A DNA stretch of 5,231 nt from JBBQNJ01 sp038329845. GTDB taxonomy: Bacteria > Planctomycetota > Phycisphaerae > Tepidisphaerales > Tepidisphaeraceae. A program made the position numbers and the translations under genes. The DNA is taken from assembly GCA_038329845.1 (NCBI GenBank), contig JBBQNJ010000131.1:1-5231 (forward strand). The letters run 5' to 3'. The notes under the pieces are model-generated. The model made no database searches. It was not told the origin of the DNA and saw nothing but the letters and a program-made list of their open reading frames with translations. This document shows positions 4,673 through 5,231 of this stretch, in pieces; the stretch's first letter is position 1, and each line of letters begins with the position of its first letter.

Positions 4673-4730
4673 CTGATAGGAAATTTGATTCCGCCGGAGG
4701 GGCATTGCGTGGGGCGGGGGTGAGGGGTTA
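4672..4730. repeat. 59-bp direct repeat, copy 2
   Basis: This copy is identical to 56-114. It starts at the last base of the 90-bp repeat. The right side continues with a G-rich run (GGGGAGAGGGGGAG) not present after copy 1. Two identical 59-bp units 4.6 kb apart, beside different left neighbours, indicate recent spread or homogenisation of this unit. Confidence 0.85.
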
Positions 4731-4928
4731 GGGGAGAGGGGGAGTCTGGAGCGTCCATCCTTCACAGGCCTAGATCTCAAAAAGACCCGATCCACCACCG
4801 AAGCGCTCGCCCAGCGCGATTTCGCGGTCCTTAGGCGGCCCAGGGAACGTCCCCGGGCAGTTCGAGCGCAGTGTACCCCCGGCCCCGGCGGCGTCAACGC
4901 CGAGTGGAGGGCTTCCGATGGGAGAGGA
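4731..4928. other. Non-coding 3' flank of the IS91-type transposase, possible element end
   Basis: This stretch lies downstream of the minus-strand transposase and shows no credible gene. The frame at 4550-5005 (minus) crosses the repeats and is an artefact. A compact inverted repeat at 4889-4902 (CGGCGT opposite ACGCCG) lies 26 bases past the transposase stop. IS91-family elements carry their replication origin end (oriIS) downstream of the transposase, with a subterminal palindrome and a flanking tetranucleotide. GAAC at 4845-4848 (GTTC on the transposase strand) is a possible boundary. This is positional inference only. Confidence 0.25.
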
Positions 4929-5231
4929 TCACGGCCCCCAAGGCAGGTCGGGCTGGTCGAGGTGCTCACGGCGGGCATGTTCGAGGAACTCGAGATCGAC
5001 CTCACAGGTGAAGCCGGGGTCCAGCGACCGAACTGGCCGGGATGGAGATGCGGACTTGGGCGGGGCGCGAGGTGGAGGATCGTGCCATAGGCCGCAATGC
5101 TGGAGGATCTTGCGGATGACTTCCTCCTGGCGGGCCTCGATGAAGGCGATGATCTTCATGGTGCCGCCGCACTTTGGGCACAGCAGCGGATCGGCGTTGT
5201 AGATGCGTTGGATCAGCATGGCCCAGCGGCG
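4929..5231 (-). CDS. IS91-family transposase, C-terminal part (runs off the window edge)
   Basis: The minus-strand frame is open from the window edge (RRWAMLIQRIYN) to a TGA at 4929-4931, giving 100 visible residues. It contains ADPLLCPKCGGTMKIIAFIE, then RQEEVIRKILQHCGLW, a Pro-rich linker and the end LDQPDLPWGP. A CPKCGG-MK-IAFI motif followed by an I-KIL-HLGLW-type helix is, from memory, typical of the C-terminus of IS91-family Y2 (HUH, rolling-circle) transposases. The catalytic HUH and tyrosine motifs lie upstream, beyond the window. The C-terminus looks natural rather than truncated. The ATG at 5219 is internal and should not be taken as the start. Whether the rest of the gene is intact cannot be judged. 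Confidence 0.85.
   Translation of the reverse strand, partial: RRWAMLIQRIYNADPLLCPKCGGTMKIIAFIEARQEEVIRKILQHCGLWHDPPPRAPPKSASPSRPVRSLDPGFTCEVDLEFLEHARREHLDQPDLPWGP

Noticed and set aside
56..4730. CRISPR array or tandem repeat system
   Set aside because: The repeats occur only twice each, kilobases apart, with no regular spacers and no cas genes.
4550..5005. 151-aa minus-strand ORF
   Set aside because: It crosses both repeats and overlaps the end of the transposase in another frame; the composition is Ser/Arg/Pro shadow.
4918..5202. 94-aa plus-strand ORF
   Set aside because: It is antisense to the IS91-type transposase.

Overview
The window looks like a piece of accessory, repeat-rich chromosome from a GC-rich (about 60 percent by eye) planctomycete-like bacterium, probably an environmental or metagenomic one. 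The phylum is inferred from the kinds of intergenic hairpin repeats, the IS4/IS91-type transposase remains and the small conserved protein pair. No marker gene is present to prove it.

Layout. Positions 2-55 hold the end of a broken gene with a ParB-like DGQHR motif, cut off where a 59-bp repeat begins (56-114). Positions 115-450 carry hairpins, one with a T-tract (189-235), and a perfect palindrome (330-350). A small disordered protein with a good ribosome binding site lies at 451-762. It is followed by overlapping hairpins (774-832), a doubtful 36-aa ORF (833-943) and a further hairpin repeat (944-985). Next comes a two-gene unit: a lipoprotein-like coiled-coil protein with a C-terminal membrane anchor (1016-2389), then a YihY/BrkB-family membrane protein (2405-3222). 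The second gene is broken by an internal deletion with frameshift near 2850. An inverted repeat just after it may end transcription.

From 3327 to 4730 the window is a patchwork. Two 90-bp direct repeats (3327-3416 and 4583-4672, 80 of 90 bases identical) enclose an IS4-type transposase fragment (3472-3636), a membrane-protein fragment (3867-4010) and an apparently intact minus-strand pair of small conserved genes (4257-4487 then 4028-4252). The second 90-bp repeat runs directly into a second, identical copy of the 59-bp repeat (4672-4730). The right edge (4929-5231, minus strand) is the C-terminal end of an IS91-family transposase.

Functionally, the lipoprotein and YihY-type genes were probably one envelope operon, now damaged. 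The rest records repeated insertion and decay. The features most worth following up are the modular repeats and the small gene pair they flank. No complete, clearly new system can be demonstrated from this window alone.
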